In this document: one piece after another, positions 6,047 to 7,739 of the stretch
How the letters are laid out: every line of letters begins with the position of its first letter
Position numbering within the stretch: position 1 is the stretch's first letter
Assembly: GCA_007132255.1 (NCBI GenBank)
Contig: SLOZ01000135.1
Coordinates: 1 to 7,739 of the forward strand
DNA length: 7,739 bases
Direction: 5' to 3'
From: Limnochordia bacterium
GTDB taxonomy: Bacteria; Bacillota; Limnochordia; Darwinibacteriales; B1SED10-159
Notes under the pieces: model-generated
Database searches by the model: none
What the model was told of the DNA's origin: nothing
The model's input: the letters and a program-made list of their open reading frames with translations, nothing else
Position numbers and translations under genes: made by a program

Positions 6047-6092
6047 GGTTGGCCGCTCGTGGGTCAACCCTAAGCGTGGCTCGGTGCCAACC
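6047..6092 (-). other. Hairpin in the xre leader
   Basis: GGTTGGC (6047-6053) and GCCAACC (6086-6092) form a perfect 7-bp outer stem. Inside, CGCT (6054-6057) pairs with AGCG (6073-6076), and GGG (6061-6063) with CCC (6068-6070). It lies in the untranslated leader of about 175 nt of the xre operon. No known riboswitch motif is recognised. Confidence 0.35.
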
Positions 6093-6104
6093 GCCGCCGG
6101 ATTT

Positions 6105-6122
6105 TGTAAAGGCGGCTTTACA
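6105..6122. promoter_or_regulatory. Candidate XRE operator at the transcription start
   Basis: Perfect inverted repeat TGTAAAG-GCGG-CTTTACA, covering the predicted start point (about 6119) of the xre transcript. Its right arm CTTTACAC (6116-6123) recurs at 6160-6167 on the other side of the promoter, 44 bp away, about four helical turns. Confidence 0.5.
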
Positions 6123-6125
6123 CAC

Positions 6126-6154
6126 AGTGTATATGGTCGCCGTCTCTTTGTCAA
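6126..6154 (-). promoter_or_regulatory. Promoter of the xre-membrane protein operon
   Basis: On the minus strand a perfect -35 TTGACA (6154-6149), 17 bases, then TACACT (6131-6126). The start is near 6119, giving a leader of about 175 nt before the regulator. The promoter lies between two inverted repeats that could be its operators. Confidence 0.72.
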
Positions 6155-6165
6155 GTAAACTTTAC
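6155..6165. promoter_or_regulatory. Second candidate XRE operator upstream of -35
   Basis: GTAAA-C-TTTAC, a perfect 5-1-5 palindrome directly abutting the -35 box. It shares GTAAA/TTTAC half-sites with the repeat at 6105-6122. The two together look like a paired autoregulatory site. Confidence 0.42.
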
Positions 6166-6194
6166 ACGAGAAACTGAACTTCTGCACTTAATTC

Positions 6195-6483
6195 TTAGTT
6201 CTCTGTGAGAGTTAATTCAAGTTGTGTTGCTCGTGTAGGTCGTTCGACCTGTTGTGTGTTTTTTTCCCTTTGTCGTCTTAGGGCCGAAGCTGATCGGATG
6301 GATATTCTCAGCTTCCTGTACTGAGTGCACGGGGTTTGGGTACCGAACCTCCGGACGAGAATATCGACGAGCGTTATCACGCGGGAGCACGAAACATTGG
6401 TACCGATAGAGGCAAACTCTTGAGGATTTCTCCCTCGTAAAGCACATGGTCGCAAATAGGGTGGTCTGTGGACATCCAAACAC
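6195..6483. other. Gene-free stretch between xre promoter and asnS terminator
   Basis: No convincing protein gene lies here. Open frames on the minus strand start inside the asnS terminator or lack ribosome binding sites. Besides the possible RNA at 6286-6365 it holds an imperfect palindrome TTAGTTCTC-TGT-GAGAGTTAA (6195-6215), a short hairpin AGGTC-GTTC-GACCT (6237-6250) with a T7 run ten bases further on (6260-6266), and a second TTGGTACCGAT-like element (6398-6407) resembling the 6336-6346 hairpin. Confidence 0.5.
6286..6365 (+). ncRNA. Possible structured RNA (three-way junction), unidentified
   Basis: A closing stem GATATTCTC (6301-6309) with GAGAATATC (6357-6365) encloses two hairpins. 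One is TGTAC-tga-GTGCA (6317-6329), five pairs. The other is GGGGTTTGG-gta-CCGAACCTC (6331-6351), nine pairs. All three imperfect pairs (6319/6327, 6337/6345, 6332/6350) are G-U on the plus strand and would be A-C mismatches on the minus strand, so the plus strand is favoured. A competing perfect 8-bp stem GAAGCTGA (6286-6293) with TCAGCTTC (6308-6315) overlaps the first strand of the closing stem. No promoter was identified with confidence, and no known RNA family is recognised. The folding was done by eye. Confidence 0.28.
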
Positions 6484-6532
6484 TCAAAAAGCAAAGAGCC
6501 CCTGGAACCGTTGTTACCGGTTCCGGGGGCTC
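6484..6532 (-). terminator. Rho-independent terminator of asnS
   Basis: On the minus strand GAGCCCCCGGAACCG (6532-6518) pairs with CGGTTCCAGGGGCTC (6510-6496). This is a 15-bp stem with a single C-A mismatch and a 7-base loop, followed by TTTGCTTTTT. It is 30 bases after the asnS stop codon. On the plus strand no U-tract follows, so it acts in one direction. Confidence 0.92.
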
Positions 6533-6561
6533 TCAACATCACCGTCCAAATTCGTCCGCCT

Positions 6562-7739
6562 TTAAAACTCTGCCGAATGAACGGTCCGAGGAAACGAAAT
6601 TACGTCACGAATGTTGGTTATGCCTGTGACGTACATAATGGCCCGTTCAAATCCCAGGCCGTATCCGGCGTGCTTAGTACAGCCATAGCGCCGTGTGTCG
6701 AGGTACCACCAATAATCCTTCTTGTCCAGATTCATTTCTTCCATCCGCGTTTCTAAGTGTTCGCGACGCTCTTCGCGCTGGCTGCCACCGATGATTTCAC
6801 CGACTCCTGGAACTAACAAATCCATGGCCGCCACGGTTTTGTTGTCATCGTTCATGCGCATATAGAATGCCTTGATATCCTTTGGATAGTCCGTGACGAA
6901 TACGGGCTTCTTGTACACCTTCTCAGTGATGTAGCGCTCATGTTCTGTCTGCAGATCACTGCCCCACTCCACCGGATATTGAAACTCGACATCGGCACTT
7001 TGGAGCAGATCAACAGCTTCGGTGTATGTGATGCGTTCGAAACGCGACTCCAAAACATTGTTGAGGCGGTCGAACAACCCTTTGTCCACAAAACTGTTGA
7101 AGAACTCCATCTCCTCCGGAGCCTGCTCCATGCAGTAACGCACAATGTACTTGAACATGTCCTCAGCTAAGTCCATGTTGTCCTGCAGGTCAGCAAAGGC
7201 AATCTCGGGCTCCACCATCCAAAACTCGGCAGCATGCCGAGCCGTATTGGAGTTTTCTGCCCGAAATGTCGGACCAAAGGTGTACACATTGCGAAACGCC
7301 ATGGCGTAAGATTCCACGGCTAACTGACCACTGACGGTGAGATTGGTCTCTTTGCCGAAGAAGTCTTCAGCAAAATCCACACCGCCATCATCGGTGCGAG
7401 GCAGCTGATCGAGATTCAAGGTCGAAACCCGAAACATTTCCCCTGCTCCCTCGGCATCACTTCCTGTGATGATCGGTGTATGGACATACACGAACTGCTG
7501 CTCTTGGAAGAACTTATGCAGAGCGTATGCCATAATGGAGCGAATGCGGAAGACCGCCGAGAACGCATTGGTGCGGGGCCGGAGATGCGCTATGGTGCGC
7601 AAAAACTCGAAAGAGTGCCGTTTTTTTTGCAGCGGGTAGTCAGCATCTGCCAGAGATTCCAGCTCAATTTTTGTGGCTTTGATCTCAAAGGGCTGCTTAG
7701 CCCCCGGGCTTTCCACCAATGTTCCCTCCACAGCAATGG
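6562..7739 (-). CDS. asnS: Asparaginyl-tRNA synthetase (5' end outside window)
   Basis: Class II synthetase that charges tRNA-Asn with asparagine using ATP in the cytosol. About 391 C-terminal residues are visible, continuing to the right edge in frame (...IAVEGTLVESPGAKQPFEI). Compared with E. coli AsnRS (466 residues) about 70-75 residues of the N-terminal anticodon-binding OB domain are missing, cut by the window edge rather than broken. The GTG in IAVEG is therefore not a start. Visible are KRHSFEFLRTIAHLRPRTN; GAGEMFRVSTL; motif 2, FRAENSNTARHAAEFWMVEPE; AFYMRMNDD; GEIIGGSQREERREHL; and motif 3, GYGLGFERAIMYVTGITNIRDVISFPRT. AENSNT and the DFFGKETNLTVSGQL insert favour AsnRS over AspRS and match the longer clostridial/E. 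coli type rather than the short Bacillus enzyme. It terminates at 6532-6484. Confidence 0.97.
   Translation of the reverse strand, partial: IAVEGTLVESPGAKQPFEIKATKIELESLADADYPLQKKRHSFEFLRTIAHLRPRTNAFSAVFRIRSIMAYALHKFFQEQQFVYVHTPIITGSDAEGAGEMFRVSTLNLDQLPRTDDGGVDFAEDFFGKETNLTVSGQLAVESYAMAFRNVYTFGPTFRAENSNTARHAAEFWMVEPEIAFADLQDNMDLAEDMFKYIVRYCMEQAPEEMEFFNSFVDKGLFDRLNNVLESRFERITYTEAVDLLQSADVEFQYPVEWGSDLQTEHERYITEKVYKKPVFVTDYPKDIKAFYMRMNDDNKTVAAMDLLVPGVGEIIGGSQREERREHLETRMEEMNLDKKDYWWYLDTRRYGCTKHAGYGLGFERAIMYVTGITNIRDVISFPRTVHSAEF

Noticed and set aside
5768..6187. 139-codon minus-strand open frame covering the xre promoter and gene
   Set aside because: It runs in another frame through the clearly recognisable XRE gene, shows no family-like composition and contains the promoter and operator repeats.
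6237..6266. Plus-strand terminator (AGGTC-GTTC-GACCT with T7)
   Set aside because: The T-run begins about nine bases after a five-pair stem, too far for a standard intrinsic terminator, and no plus-strand gene precedes it.
6440..6483. T-box-like AGGGTGG at about 6458
   Set aside because: The rest of the T-box core (NACCGCG), specifier and antiterminator elements are absent. On this strand it faces the end, not the start, of asnS.
6195..6542. 115-codon minus-strand open frame between asnS and xre
   Set aside because: It would start inside the asnS terminator stem, has no ribosome binding site and looks like random Arg/Ser/Thr-rich translation.

Overview
The window looks like a piece of a Firmicutes (low- to mid-GC Gram-positive) chromosome. 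The evidence is consensus-like sigma-A promoters, strong AGGAGG-type ribosome binding sites, GTG/TTG starts, U-tailed terminator hairpins, and an asparaginyl-tRNA synthetase whose insert pattern resembles the clostridial/E. coli type more than the short Bacillus type. I cannot name a genus. Most of the window is ordinary chromosomal housekeeping, transport and regulation. I see no phage, transposase, CRISPR array or rRNA/tRNA gene.

Layout from left to right. Bases 1-304 hold no recognisable gene, but there is a near-consensus promoter at 84-56 on the minus strand that fires out of the window. A nucleoside hydrolase lies at 305-1285 (-). A 380-base divergent control region follows, then amtB (1666-3015, +) and the PII gene (3098-3442, +), forming an ammonium-uptake and nitrogen-sensing operon closed by a terminator at 3491-3532. 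Next is a TetR-family repressor (3696-4295, +) with its own promoter and a perfect 9-1-9 operator. It is overlapped or tightly followed by a cation-diffusion-facilitator-like membrane protein (4307-5218, +). That gene ends inside six tandem copies of a 9-bp unit that repeats its stop codon in frame. On the opposite strand is a two-gene cassette: a small XRE-type repressor (5728-about 5943, -) overlapping by ATGA a four-helix membrane protein (5318-5731, -). Its promoter at 6154-6126 is flanked by GTAAA/TTTAC inverted repeats. A gene-free stretch of about 300 bases (6195-6483) contains a possible structured RNA. The window ends in asnS (6562 to beyond 7739, -) with its terminator at 6532-6484.

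How they work together: AmtB conducts ammonium, and PII binds and gates it according to nitrogen status. The TetR/transporter pair is a typical ligand-induced efflux unit. The XRE/membrane-protein pair is a common self-regulated cassette of unknown physiological role. The most unusual items are (i) the possible plus-strand three-way-junction RNA around 6286-6365, where every non-Watson-Crick pair is a G-U on one strand only; (ii) the XRE gene without any ATG, GTG or TTG start in a usable position; (iii) the CDF-like protein lacking half of the canonical metal ligands; and (iv) the in-frame stop-codon tandem repeat. None of these amounts to a clearly new system from sequence alone.
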